From the NCBI RefSeq assembly GCF_000424385.1, contig NZ_AUJU01000004.1, positions 168,028 through 232,027 of the forward strand: DNA of 64,000 bases, in the 5' to 3' direction. The notes under the pieces are model-generated. The model was given only the letters and a program-made list of their open reading frames with translations, was not told where the DNA came from and searched no databases. The stretch's first letter is position 1, and the number at the start of each line of letters is the position of its first letter. This DNA comes from Butyrivibrio sp. LC3010. GTDB taxonomy: Bacteria; Bacillota; Clostridia; Lachnospirales; Lachnospiraceae. A program made the position numbers and the translations under genes. This document shows positions 53,527 through 62,391 of this stretch, piece by piece.

Positions 53527-54125
53527 CAGATATAAAAACAATGCTGAAAAATGCGCTCATTCTTTTCGTAATAACTTTAGTTGCAGGTGTTTCTCTTGGT
53601 TTCGTATATCAGGTTACAAAGGAACCTATCGCTTATCAGAACGAGCTTGCTCAGATAAAGGCTAATCAGGCTGTGTTCTCAGATGCAGCAGATTTCGAGG
53701 ATGTAGCCATTGACGAAGAGAAGAAAGCAGCAGTTCTTAGCGGAGCTGATTATGGCAAAATCGATATAGTAAGTGCTAAAAAGGCAGTTGATGCTTCAGG
53801 AAACGGACTTGGCTATGTTGTTCAGGTTTCCAGTGGCGGTTACGGAGACAAGATCGTTTTCACAGTTGGTATTACTAATGACTCAAATGTTAACGGAATT
53901 TCAATTATTTCTATAAATGAAACTCCTGGACTTGGAATGAATGCTGAGAAGGTTATCGTTCCTCAGTTTGAAGGAAAACCGGCCGCACAGTTTTCAGTAA
54001 CTAAAAATGATCCGGCATCTGACAGTGAGATAGAAGCTATTTCAGGTGCAACGATCACATCAAAGGCTATAACATTTGGCGTAAATGCAGCAGTGCAGTA
54101 TTTCGAGTCTGCACTTGCAAATTAA
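53523..54125 (+). CDS. rnfG: Rnf complex subunit G
   Basis: A 200-residue subunit with one N-terminal helix and an extracytoplasmic FMN-binding domain. ISGATITSKA near the C-terminus contains the Thr to which FMN is bound through phosphate; NETPGLGMNAE is the other conserved segment. It carries electrons between RnfD and the other membrane subunits. The ATG start overlaps the rnfD stop. Confidence 0.95.
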   Translation: MTDIKTMLKNALILFVITLVAGVSLGFVYQVTKEPIAYQNELAQIKANQAVFSDAADFEDVAIDEEKKAAVLSGADYGKIDIVSAKKAVDASGNGLGYVVQVSSGGYGDKIVFTVGITNDSNVNGISIISINETPGLGMNAEKVIVPQFEGKPAAQFSVTKNDPASDSEIEAISGATITSKAITFGVNAAVQYFESALAN

Positions 54126-54135
54126 GGAGGTTCGT

Positions 54136-55080
54136 ATGAGTGAAGAGAATAAAGGAGCTTTAGGCTTCAAACAGGACACTCCTGCGGAGCGCTTCCTGAA
54201 TGGACTTATAGTTGAGAACCCCACACTGGTTCTTATGATTGGTATGTGTCCTACACTTGCGGTTACGACATCTGCAATCAACGGTGTTACCATGGGACTT
54301 GCTACAACCTTCGTGCTTGCCCTTAGTAATGCAGTTATTTCACTTTTAAGAAAAGTGATTCCTGACACCGTTCGTATTCCTGCTTTCATCGTTGTTATTG
54401 CATCCTTTGTTACATTGGTTCAGCTTGTGATGCAGGCCTACGTGCCGGTGATGTATGCAGCTCTGGGTGTTTACATTCCGCTTATCGTTGTTAACTGTAT
54501 CATCTTCGGTAGAGCAGAGGCATACGCTTCAAAGCATAATGTGGTTCCTTCCTTCTTCGATGGAATCGGCATGGGACTTGGCTTTACCTGTGCTATTACT
54601 GTTATCGGACTTTTCAGAGAACTCATCGGCGGCGGCACAATGTTCGACGTTCAGATTTTTGGTGAAGGCTCTGTAGTACCGGGACCTGTGGGATATTTCT
54701 TTAGCCTGTATCAGCCTATAAGAATATTCATACAGCAGGCAGGGGCATTTATCGTACTTGCAGTACTGATTGCCATAATGAACCAGGTTAAGTTCAATAT
54801 GGAAAAGAAGGGCAAGGACACATCCAAGTTTGGTGTTGGCGGATGCTGCAGCGACGTTGAAATCAAGGATCCCAAGAAGGTTAAGGAAGAACTTCTTGCA
54901 AAAGAAAAGGCAGCAAAGCTTGAGGCAAAGCCTGAGACAATAAAGCCCGGTGATATAAAGGCTCCTGAAAAAGAAAAGGTATTATCAGGATTTGAACAAA
55001 TCAAGGCTACAACAGCACAGGCTAATACAAATGCATCTATAAAAGAAGTAGTAACACCGGGAGAGGAGGATAAGAAATGA
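54136..55080 (+). CDS. rnfE: Rnf complex subunit E with an extended C-terminal tail
   Basis: A 314-residue protein; the ATG at 54136 has AAGGAGG eight bases upstream. The first about 215 residues are the usual six-helix RnfE (NPTLVLMIGMCPTLAVTTSA, GRAEAYASKHNV, GLGFTCAITVIGLFRE). About 95 extra residues follow: GVGGCCSDVEIKDP, then a Lys/Ala/Glu/Pro-rich stretch to the end. RnfE is normally about 200-230 residues, so the charged cytoplasmic tail is an addition; its function is unknown. The stop overlaps the rnfA start by four bases. Confidence 0.93.
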   Translation: MSEENKGALGFKQDTPAERFLNGLIVENPTLVLMIGMCPTLAVTTSAINGVTMGLATTFVLALSNAVISLLRKVIPDTVRIPAFIVVIASFVTLVQLVMQAYVPVMYAALGVYIPLIVVNCIIFGRAEAYASKHNVVPSFFDGIGMGLGFTCAITVIGLFRELIGGGTMFDVQIFGEGSVVPGPVGYFFSLYQPIRIFIQQAGAFIVLAVLIAIMNQVKFNMEKKGKDTSKFGVGGCCSDVEIKDPKKVKEELLAKEKAAKLEAKPETIKPGDIKAPEKEKVLSGFEQIKATTAQANTNASIKEVVTPGEEDKK

Positions 55081-55664
55081 CAGACACTATAATCGGACTT
55101 TTATCCATAATGATAACTGCCTCTCTTGTAAATAACGTAGTCCTGAGTCAGTTCCTTGGACTTTGTCCTTTCCTTGGAGTTTCAAGAAAGACAGATACCG
55201 CCTTTGGTATGGGCATGGCGTGCGTGTTCGTTATATCATTGGCTTCACTTGTAACAAATGCAATTTATAAGTTTATACTTTCACCACTTGATCTTTCATT
55301 TTTGCAGACTATTGTTTTCATAATGGTTATTGCTATGCTGGTTCAGTTCGTGGAAATGTTTCTTAAGAAGTTTGTTGTATCACTTTATCAGTCACTTGGT
55401 GTGTATCTTCCTTTGATAACAACAAACTGTGCAGTGCTCGGTGTTGCTCTTAACAACGTAACCGATGGCTACAATCTTCTTGAGAGTACAATCTGCGGTT
55501 TTGCGACAGCTGTTGGCTTCACTATCGCAATAGTAATCCTTGCCGGTATTCGTGAGAAGATCCAGTTTAACGACATTCCAAGACCTTTCAAAGGAATGCC
55601 CACTGTACTTCTTGCAGCAGGACTTATGGCAATAGCATTTACAGGATTTTCAACACTTAGGTAA
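55077..55664 (+). CDS. rnfA: Rnf complex subunit A
   Basis: A 195-residue membrane protein with six helices, homologous to the first part of RnfE but in inverted topology. NNVVLSQFLGLCPFLGVSRK carries the conserved Cys that, in other Rnf and Nqr complexes, takes part in the membrane [2Fe-2S] cluster, and LPLITTNCAVLGVAL the second one. It starts four bases inside the rnfE end. Confidence 0.95.
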   Translation: MTDTIIGLLSIMITASLVNNVVLSQFLGLCPFLGVSRKTDTAFGMGMACVFVISLASLVTNAIYKFILSPLDLSFLQTIVFIMVIAMLVQFVEMFLKKFVVSLYQSLGVYLPLITTNCAVLGVALNNVTDGYNLLESTICGFATAVGFTIAIVILAGIREKIQFNDIPRPFKGMPTVLLAAGLMAIAFTGFSTLR

Positions 55665-55682
55665 ATATCAAAGGAGAAAATT

Positions 55683-56480
55683 ATGATTAGTGGTGTACTC
55701 ATTGCTACGGCAGTGGTCGCAGGAGTAGGTATTCTTATCGGAATAATCCTTGGCGTTGCTGACATGAAACTGCACGTAGATGTTGATGAGAAAGAACAGG
55801 CTATATTGGAAGCACTTCCAGGTAACAACTGTGGTGGATGCGGATTCCCGGGATGTTCAGGTTGTGCAGCTGCAATAGCAAAGGGCGAGGCGCCTGTAAG
55901 TCAGTGTCCTGTCGGAGGACCTCCGGTTGCAGCAAAGATCTCAGAAATCATGGGAGTGGATGCAGGTGATGCAAAGCGCTTGGTTGCATATGTTCACTGC
56001 GGAGGCGATTGCGAGCAGGCTACTCAGAGATACGAGTACTACGGCGCAGATGATTGCCGTGTGATCAACCAGGTTCCGGGCGCAGGCCCTAAGACTTGTA
56101 CCTTCGGATGCCTTGGCGGCGGCAGTTGTGTAAGCGTGTGTCAGTTTGATGCGATTCATATAGTAAACGGAATCGCTGTAGTCGACAAAGAAGCTTGTAA
56201 GGCCTGCGGCCAGTGTGTGAACATCTGTCCCAGACATCTTATTGATCTTATACCTTACGATGCGACAGAATCAGTTCGCTGCAAATCTCAGGATATGGGC
56301 CAGGCAGTCAACAAGTACTGTAAGGTCGGCTGTATCGCCTGCCACATCTGTGAGAAGAATTGTCCTTCCGGTGCCATCACCGTAGAGAACAACGTCGCAA
56401 CCATCGATCAGGACAAGTGCACACACTGCGGCCTCTGCGCACAGAAGTGCCCGAAGAAAGCTATTCAGGTTGTGGGATGA
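55683..56480 (+). CDS. rnfB: Rnf complex subunit B (ferredoxin-accepting)
   Basis: A 265-residue subunit with one N-terminal helix, a CGGCGFPGCSGCA iron-sulfur motif, then four ferredoxin-type sites: CTFGCLGGGSCVSVC, CKACGQCVNICP, CIACHICEKNCP and CTHCGLCAQKCP. It takes electrons from reduced ferredoxin and feeds the complex. It is the last gene of the operon and ends 23 bases before a strong hairpin region. Confidence 0.95.
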   Translation: MISGVLIATAVVAGVGILIGIILGVADMKLHVDVDEKEQAILEALPGNNCGGCGFPGCSGCAAAIAKGEAPVSQCPVGGPPVAAKISEIMGVDAGDAKRLVAYVHCGGDCEQATQRYEYYGADDCRVINQVPGAGPKTCTFGCLGGGSCVSVCQFDAIHIVNGIAVVDKEACKACGQCVNICPRHLIDLIPYDATESVRCKSQDMGQAVNKYCKVGCIACHICEKNCPSGAITVENNVATIDQDKCTHCGLCAQKCPKKAIQVVG

Positions 56481-56503
56481 GTGGATTATAATAGTAATTT
56501 ATA

Positions 56504-56543
56504 TAGTGGGAAGTGGGAAGCCTGGGCTTCCCACTTCCCACTA
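56504..56543. promoter_or_regulatory. Perfect 19-base inverted repeat between rnfB and the HTH/AAA gene
   Basis: Arms 56504-56522 and 56525-56543 are perfectly complementary with two bases between, each containing GTGGGAA twice. In RNA it forms a very stable hairpin that can end the rnf transcript, although no T-run follows. As DNA it is a palindromic operator-like site 30 bases before a protein with an N-terminal helix-turn-helix. Confidence 0.8.
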
Positions 56544-56574
56544 TTGTGATATAATAATGTCAGGAGGATATATT

Positions 56575-58311
56575 ATGACATCAAAAGAAGCAGCAGATAA
56601 ATGGAATATTTCTAAAAGGCAGGTCAATTCTCTCTGCGCGCAGGGGAAAATAGTAGGCGCAAAAATGGAGAAAGGAAGATGGATTATTCCTGACAATTAT
56701 ACCTATGTACCCGGAGTTGTAAGTGAAACTATAGATAATTCAGTCAGAACACGAAAATATTTAAATATTGGAAACGATGGATTTTCAACAATAAGAAATG
56801 GTAATTATATTGATAAATCAGGCCTCATTTCATTTATGAATGGGTGTTTGTCCACGCCACAAAAACTCGTTTGTGTCAGTAGACCAAGGCGTTTTGGAAA
56901 ATCTTATGGTGCTAAAATGCTTTGTGCATATTACTGCAATGATTGCGATTCATATGATCTTTTTGCCGATCTGATAGTGGCTAAAGATAAATCATTTGAA
57001 AAACACATAAATAACCATGATGTCATTTATCTGGACATGACTTATTTCATATCAGTTGTTGATAAGAGCAGTGAGTTAATAGACAGTATGGAACGGGATG
57101 TCATCGAAGACCTTTCATATGATTTTCCTGAGGTGCGCAATGAACAAAACCTTGTTAATGCTTTTAGCAAATTAGTAGCATTAACAGGAAGGAAACTCAT
57201 ACTCATCATAGATGAATGGGATGCGCCATTTAGAGAGTATAAAGGGAATTCTGTTATTTTGGAAAAATATATCAAGCTTTTAAGATCTCTTTTTAAGAGC
57301 AGTTTCACTGATCTTTTGTTTGATGGCGTTTATATGACAGGAATTTTACCTATAAAAAAATATGGACACGAATCTGCGATGAGCGATTTTTATGAATACA
57401 GTATGGTGGAACCAAGACCATTACAGGAATACATCGGATTTACAGAGCAGGAAGTGAAAAAATTATGTGAACAAAATTCAATGGATTACCAGGCTCTTAA
57501 GCGTTGGTATGATGGTTATCGTGTCGGAGATGAACATATATTTAATCCGAAGTCTGTTATGGAATCGATGCTGCGGAAAAAGCTTAGTAATTATTGGACT
57601 AAGACAGAAACTTATGAATCTCTCAGAGATTATATAGATATGAATTTTGATGGACTAAAGGATGCGGTCATAGATATGATTGGTGGAAATAGAATAAAGG
57701 TTGACACTAATTCATTTCAAAATGATCTTACATCTATGGAGAGCAGAGATGATGTTTTAACACTTCTTATACATTTGGGGTATCTTACCTTCGATGAAGA
57801 TTCAGAAATGGTATCTATTCCTAATGATGAGATTAAAAGTGAATTTATCAGAGCTGTGAAAAATGGTAATAGAAAAGAACTAATGAAGGCAGTACAGCAG
57901 TCAGATCGCCTTCTTAGGGCAACCTGGGATAAGGATTGCGAAGTAGTTGCCGGTATCATAGAAGATATGCATATGGATGAAACTGCTCCTGATTTTTACA
58001 ATAACGAGCAGGCACTGAGAAGTGTTATAAAAATGGCTTATATAAGTGCAGTGGATTATTACACTAAAATAGAAGAGCTTCCGACAGGAAAAGGCTATGC
58101 GGATATAGTATTTTGGCCTAAGAAGGATGTTAAATGTCCAGCGCTTATAGTTGAACTAAAGTGGGATAAAACAGTAGATAAAGCGACTAAGCAGATATTT
58201 GAGAAACAGTATGGAAGAGCTTTGAAAGAATATAATGGTGATATCCTATTTATTGGGATTAATTACGATAGCAAAAGTAAGAAACATGAGTGTGAGATAG
58301 TAGCATTGTAA
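56575..58311 (+). CDS. HTH-fused AAA ATPase with PD-(D/E)XK nuclease domain
   Basis: A 578-residue protein starting at ATG 56575, seven bases after GGAGG (the frame is open further upstream, over the palindrome). Residues 1-45 form a small helix-turn-helix, MTSKEAADKWNISKRQVNSL. An AAA-ATPase-like domain follows: Walker A PRRFGKS (Lys109) and Walker B ILIIDEWDAP (Asp213-Glu214). The C-terminal nuclease-type fold has GYADIVFWP (Asp510) and IVELKW (Glu527, Lys529), the PD-(D/E)XK core. Relatives without the HTH are common in gut anaerobes in many copies, and their function is not established. The extra DNA-binding part suggests self-regulation at the adjacent palindrome. Confidence 0.82.
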   Translation: MTSKEAADKWNISKRQVNSLCAQGKIVGAKMEKGRWIIPDNYTYVPGVVSETIDNSVRTRKYLNIGNDGFSTIRNGNYIDKSGLISFMNGCLSTPQKLVCVSRPRRFGKSYGAKMLCAYYCNDCDSYDLFADLIVAKDKSFEKHINNHDVIYLDMTYFISVVDKSSELIDSMERDVIEDLSYDFPEVRNEQNLVNAFSKLVALTGRKLILIIDEWDAPFREYKGNSVILEKYIKLLRSLFKSSFTDLLFDGVYMTGILPIKKYGHESAMSDFYEYSMVEPRPLQEYIGFTEQEVKKLCEQNSMDYQALKRWYDGYRVGDEHIFNPKSVMESMLRKKLSNYWTKTETYESLRDYIDMNFDGLKDAVIDMIGGNRIKVDTNSFQNDLTSMESRDDVLTLLIHLGYLTFDEDSEMVSIPNDEIKSEFIRAVKNGNRKELMKAVQQSDRLLRATWDKDCEVVAGIIEDMHMDETAPDFYNNEQALRSVIKMAYISAVDYYTKIEELPTGKGYADIVFWPKKDVKCPALIVELKWDKTVDKATKQIFEKQYGRALKEYNGDILFIGINYDSKSKKHECEIVAL

Positions 58312-58334
58312 GGAACTGAATTTTTAAAGCCAAT

Positions 58335-58378
58335 AAAATGAGTTACACTTTTGAGGGTGAAAAAGTGTAACTCATTTT
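58335..58378. terminator. Hairpin terminator after the AAA/nuclease gene
   Basis: Perfect 18-base arms (58335-58352 and 58361-58378) with an 8-base loop, A-rich at the left end and T-rich at the right. Confidence 0.88.
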
Positions 58379-58379
58379 C

Positions 58380-58893
58380 TATTATGTGCTTTTTGAGGAT
58401 GATTTGAACATGAAATGAACTTTATGAGGGATATTGATATCTTCGGATTAAACTTAAAGATTTGAATTAAAGTTGCAATTATTATGTTTTTTTCTTAAAT
58501 CCGAAAATATGTAGCGAAATAACCCAAGCAATAGTTGATTGATCTGGTACTGGCATCCATTCAAGAAGATATATAAAACAAAGATCACTCTTACATGAGG
58601 CTTCTATGTTTAAGCGGAGCGTTTTCAATACACTGTTGGCCTACTGAAATTATGAGATATACGTAAAAGATAGTTTATGAATTCTGCCTTATATGCAGAA
58701 AAGAGCTACTAGAGCTAATCATCTAATTCGACATCATCCTCTTTAATTATCTAGTATAACAAATCATAGATACCTGGTGCAGATAGTAGCAAGCTTTATT
58801 TATTAAAAAGAGCGATGTAATATTGGTTAAAATTATCAAAATAAAAATTTGTGAAAATACAACTAAAATATCATAAAAATTGAGAATCATTTT
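58380..58893. other. AT-rich stretch with no intact gene
   Basis: No open frame with a start and ribosome binding site is convincing. On the minus strand a short hydrophobic frame begins at 58890, and a tail reading IKEDDVELDD before a stop ends at about 58717; these look like gene debris. Nothing else was recognised. Confidence 0.5.
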
Positions 58894-59061
58894 TCATATC
58901 ATTAGGATTGATAAAATTATTAAATTATTAATATGAAGATTACCGCCGGGTGCGTCCATTAAACGCTTTCTTCTTGCTGTAATTTCTCTATCTAGTTGCT
59001 GCTTTCGCTCTGCTAATTCTTGCGTAAAATCAAACTTTGGAAGTAAATTATCAATATTCAT
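58894..59061 (-). pseudogene. N-terminal fragment of an unidentified protein, 55 aa
   Basis: It starts MNIDNLLPKFDFTQELAERK, continues with a Lys/Arg-rich helix and DAPGGNLHINN, then runs into a hydrophobic tail and stops. The first 45 residues have normal charged composition and look like real protein, similar in feel to N-termini of small helical proteins in Lachnospiraceae, while the end reads like chance sequence. It is probably a truncated gene; the family is not identified. Confidence 0.35.
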
Positions 59062-59240
59062 GTTTCTACATCTTGTTCATCTAAATGATGATTATCATAA
59101 TTCCTTTCTTTCAAAATGCATCTTCATTCGAAAATAAATTCTATATATGTGAAGGTTATATACTGAATGCATATAAGTTTCTAGAATAGAAACGTTAAAT
59201 ATATAAACATTATTTAAAAATAATGTCAAGCAGAAAAAAA

Positions 59241-59289
59241 TGAATCTGATAACATGAATAACTGAATCTGATAACATGAATAACTGAAT
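59241..59289. repeat. 22-base tandem duplication
   Basis: TGAATCTGATAACATGAATA plus AC occurs twice without interruption (59241-59262 and 59263-59284), followed by the first five bases of a third unit. It lies directly before a gene remnant. Confidence 0.9.
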
Positions 59290-59513
59290 ATAATATTTAT
59301 CGTAGATATAGGTGAAAAACTCCCTGAAGAGTATGTAGAAGGCTTCGAAGTAAAATATCTTTCCCGAATACAATATGATTATTATCCATTTGATGCATAT
59401 TATTTAACAAAAGAATAAGACTTAGCCTATGATTGAGTTACTGAATTTATTAAAGATGGGAAAGAATTAGAACCATGAACTTTAGTAATGCAGATGTTGG
59501 AAGTGTATTTTGG
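59286..59513 (+). pseudogene. Degenerate gene remnant
   Basis: One frame reads IIFIVDIGEKLPEEYVEGFE, then VKYLSRIQYDYYPFDAYYL and a stop near 59418. Further on, VTEFIKDGKELEP is followed by an in-frame TGA and, one frame away, TFSNADVGSVFW with its own stop at about 59513. The pieces look like one decayed coding region with a frameshift. No start codon remains; the protein family is unknown. Confidence 0.4.
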
Positions 59514-59794
59514 TAATATAATTTTACTAGTTCTGGATATGCTCTAATTTATTGTTGAAATTAATTTTAAATTATAGAGTCGTTGTAAAAGATAACTATA
59601 TATTAATTATATTCATTATTTTTGCACAAAAACTTAATGGAAACTTCACATTATTTTTATTTGAAGTTTATAGAAAATTTATATATACTATATTGAAATG
59701 AATTGTTTATATGTAGATAAATAATTCATTGTGTATTTTAAGTCTTTGTACATCATGTTTTTTCAGAAGGAAGTTTTTAGCTGCGGGATTTATC

Positions 59795-60532
59795 ATGTTT
59801 GATTTCCATACACATATATTGCCGGGGATAGATGACGGCAGCAAAAATATAAATATAACAAAAGAGATGATTCAAGCAGAGATAGATCAGGGCGTTAACG
59901 GAATTGTTCTTACACCTCACTTCTATGCACAGCAGGATGATCCTGTAAGATTCATCGAAAGAAGACAAAGAGCTTATAATAAAGTCATCGAAGAATTGTA
60001 TAATGATTTGACTTTAGATAAGAAGTTTTCAGATCAAACAAATCCGAAGTTTAAATTAGGAGCAGAGGTCTATTTCTTTTCAGGAATGGCTAAATCCAAG
60101 AATTTATCAGATTTGTGTATTGAAGGGACTGAGGTCTTACTTCTGGAGATGCCTTTTAGACAATGGACAAAAGATGTATACAGGGAAGTTAAAGAGATTA
60201 TAGAGAGGCAGAGCCTTACAATTATTCTGGCTCATATTGAGAGATTTCGAAAATATCAAAAAGATATTTCAATTTGGAATGAGATTATGCAACTTCCGGT
60301 TATACCGCAGATAAATACAGAGTGTTTCCAGTCTTGGATGTCACGACGTTTTGTATTTAAATTTATTAATGATGGGCATAGTATTATTCTTGGTACAGAT
60401 GCGCATAATAATACAGACAGACCAGTGAATATGTCACAAGGTAGAGAAGCCTTGAAGAAGAAATTCGGAGAGGTGATTTTGAATGATATAGATATGCTTT
60501 CAGATAAACTGTGGAGAAATGATGAATCGTAG
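59795..60532 (+). CDS. CpsB/YwqE-type PHP tyrosine-protein phosphatase
   Basis: A 245-residue enzyme. The ATG at 59795 begins MFDFHTHILPGIDDGSKN, the universal start of this family with metal-binding His residues; 22 further open codons upstream are unlike it. Other sites are LTPHFYAQQ, LAHIERF and LGTDAHN. It binds metals in a PHP fold and removes phosphate from the tyrosine kinase of exopolysaccharide synthesis, encoded at 62388. The ribosome binding site is weak. It opens the exopolysaccharide locus. Confidence 0.88.
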   Translation: MFDFHTHILPGIDDGSKNINITKEMIQAEIDQGVNGIVLTPHFYAQQDDPVRFIERRQRAYNKVIEELYNDLTLDKKFSDQTNPKFKLGAEVYFFSGMAKSKNLSDLCIEGTEVLLLEMPFRQWTKDVYREVKEIIERQSLTIILAHIERFRKYQKDISIWNEIMQLPVIPQINTECFQSWMSRRFVFKFINDGHSIILGTDAHNNTDRPVNMSQGREALKKKFGEVILNDIDMLSDKLWRNDES

Positions 60533-61544
60533 AAAGTTTAAGGTAGTAGGGATTTCTTTTGTAATAGTTTTTCTACTATTAGTGCTTTTTTTAGGCATAA
60601 ATGCTGTTGAAAAATATATAGATATGCAAGAAATGGAAGATGTTTATGAAGAAGATACAGTCCTTTCAGATGTCGAACTTCTGATAAATGGGAATGTATG
60701 TAGATACAATGCAGCAGTCAGGAATTACCTGGTAATAGGAACAGATGTATCAGGGACTTATAAAGATAAAGAAGCTGTTGATTATCATGGGAATATGGCG
60801 GACGTATTACTTCTTGTAGTACTCAACAGATCTGATAATAATTATGCAGTTTTGGAAATAGATCGTAATACAATTATGAAAGTTCCAATGATGAATCCGG
60901 ACGGCAGTGTCAATGCGAGGTCCCTTATGCAGATATGCACTGCGCACTGGTTTGGAGGTAATCCACAGATGTCCAGCGAGAACACAGTGAATGCTGTTTC
61001 GGAGCTTTTAGGTGGAATACCAATTGATGGATACTATGAGCTTAACATGGATTCCATAGAAAAACTAAATAATGTAATTGGTGGAGTAACAGTCACTGTA
61101 GAAGGCGATTTTAGCCAGGTTGATCCGACTCTAATTGAAGGAGAGGAGATTACCCTCAATGATAAGCAGGCCTATAACTACATTCATGCCAGAATGGAAG
61201 TCGGAGATGGCACCAATGAAGGAAGAATGGCAAGGCAGGAAGCTTATATAAAAGCCTATTTGAATAAGCTTATGGAAAAAACAGAAGAGGATCCTAAATT
61301 CCCTAATGAAATATATCAGAAGTTGAAAGAAGTCGCACAGACTAACATGACCGGGAATGATTTTTCAAGAGTTTTAAACAGAGCAAATAGAGGAGAAAAC
61401 CTTGGAACATTGAAATTTGAAGGTAGATACGAAATCGGAAAATTACTCGCCGATGGATTAGAGCATCAGGAGTTCTATATAAATGAAGGTTCTTATTATC
61501 AGGTGATGGATAAATTATTTCACCTTACGCCTGTAAAAGAGTAG
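60522..61544 (+). CDS. LytR-CpsA-Psr (LCP) family glycan ligase
   Basis: A protein of about 340 residues with a basic N-terminus, one helix (VVGISFVIVFLLLVLFLGI) and an external LCP domain: YLVIGTDVSG, NMADVLLLVVLNRSDNNYAV with Asp, LEIDRNTIMKVP with the conserved Arg, and YNYIHARMEVGDGTNEGRMA ending with the RxxRQ motif. LCP enzymes transfer undecaprenyl-linked polymers to peptidoglycan. It overlaps the CpsB gene end. ATG 60522 sits better behind GGAG than ATG 60519; both are possible. Confidence 0.88.
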   Translation: MNRRKFKVVGISFVIVFLLLVLFLGINAVEKYIDMQEMEDVYEEDTVLSDVELLINGNVCRYNAAVRNYLVIGTDVSGTYKDKEAVDYHGNMADVLLLVVLNRSDNNYAVLEIDRNTIMKVPMMNPDGSVNARSLMQICTAHWFGGNPQMSSENTVNAVSELLGGIPIDGYYELNMDSIEKLNNVIGGVTVTVEGDFSQVDPTLIEGEEITLNDKQAYNYIHARMEVGDGTNEGRMARQEAYIKAYLNKLMEKTEEDPKFPNEIYQKLKEVAQTNMTGNDFSRVLNRANRGENLGTLKFEGRYEIGKLLADGLEHQEFYINEGSYYQVMDKLFHLTPVKE

Positions 61545-61572
61545 TTATTGAAGTTGATTTAGAGGAGAAGAC

Positions 61573-62391
61573 ATGGAAAAGAAACAAATGGAACAAAAAC
61601 AGATAAAGGTTTTAAAAGTTGATGATGATCAGGAAGAGATGGAGATTGATCTTTTTGGATTGCTTAGTTATTTCAGAAGCAAACTGATCATAATTATTGC
61701 AGCGTTTGTACTTGGGTCAGTATTGGCTGGAGCTTATACTTATTTTCTGGTGGAACCTTTATATACTGCCACAGCAAAAGTATATGTAGTTTCTGCATCG
61801 ACTGATACAATGGTTAATCTTACTGACCTTAATCTTGGAACAGGGTTATCGGCGGATTATGAGCAGGTTATTACCATAAGACCGATTTTTAATCAGGTTA
61901 TCAAGGATCTTGATCTTGATTATACTTATGAAGAACTTGTTAAAATGGTAGAAATAGCAGTTGTTAAGAATACAAGAATTATGACTATCAGTGTTACAAG
62001 TAATGACCCTAATGAAGCTGAACAGATTGCAAATGATATTGCAAAACAGGCTGAGATTCAAATTCCAAAGCTCATGGATACGCCTAAACCTCATATCATT
62101 GAACCTGCAATTGTACCTATGTTTAAGAGTTCTCCAAGTTATTCTAAGAATATAATGATTGGAGCTCTTGGAGCAACAGTACTTGTTTTAGGAGTCTTCA
62201 CTGTAATCTTTGTACTTCAGGATACAGTTAATACCGCTGATGATATCGAGAGAATGTTTGGTATTCTTCCTCTTGCGGTTATTCCTGAGGGGAATATTGG
62301 AGTTTTAGCAGAGGGAAATGAATCAACATCCGGGAAAAAGATAAAGAATATTAAAGATGAAAAAAGTGGAAAGGAGGCTAAGTGCTCATGA
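61573..62391 (+). CDS. Polysaccharide chain-length regulator (CpsC/Wzz type)
   Basis: A 272-residue membrane protein: a cytoplasmic start with IDLFGLLSYFRSK, a helix (LIIIIAAFVLGSVLAGAYTY), an external segment beginning PLYTATAKVYV, a second helix near 193-215 and a charged cytoplasmic tail. This is the Wzz fold that in Gram-positive bacteria activates the separate tyrosine kinase. GGAG lies before the ATG. Its end overlaps the kinase gene start by four bases. Confidence 0.9.
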   Translation: MEKKQMEQKQIKVLKVDDDQEEMEIDLFGLLSYFRSKLIIIIAAFVLGSVLAGAYTYFLVEPLYTATAKVYVVSASTDTMVNLTDLNLGTGLSADYEQVITIRPIFNQVIKDLDLDYTYEELVKMVEIAVVKNTRIMTISVTSNDPNEAEQIANDIAKQAEIQIPKLMDTPKPHIIEPAIVPMFKSSPSYSKNIMIGALGATVLVLGVFTVIFVLQDTVNTADDIERMFGILPLAVIPEGNIGVLAEGNESTSGKKIKNIKDEKSGKEAKCS

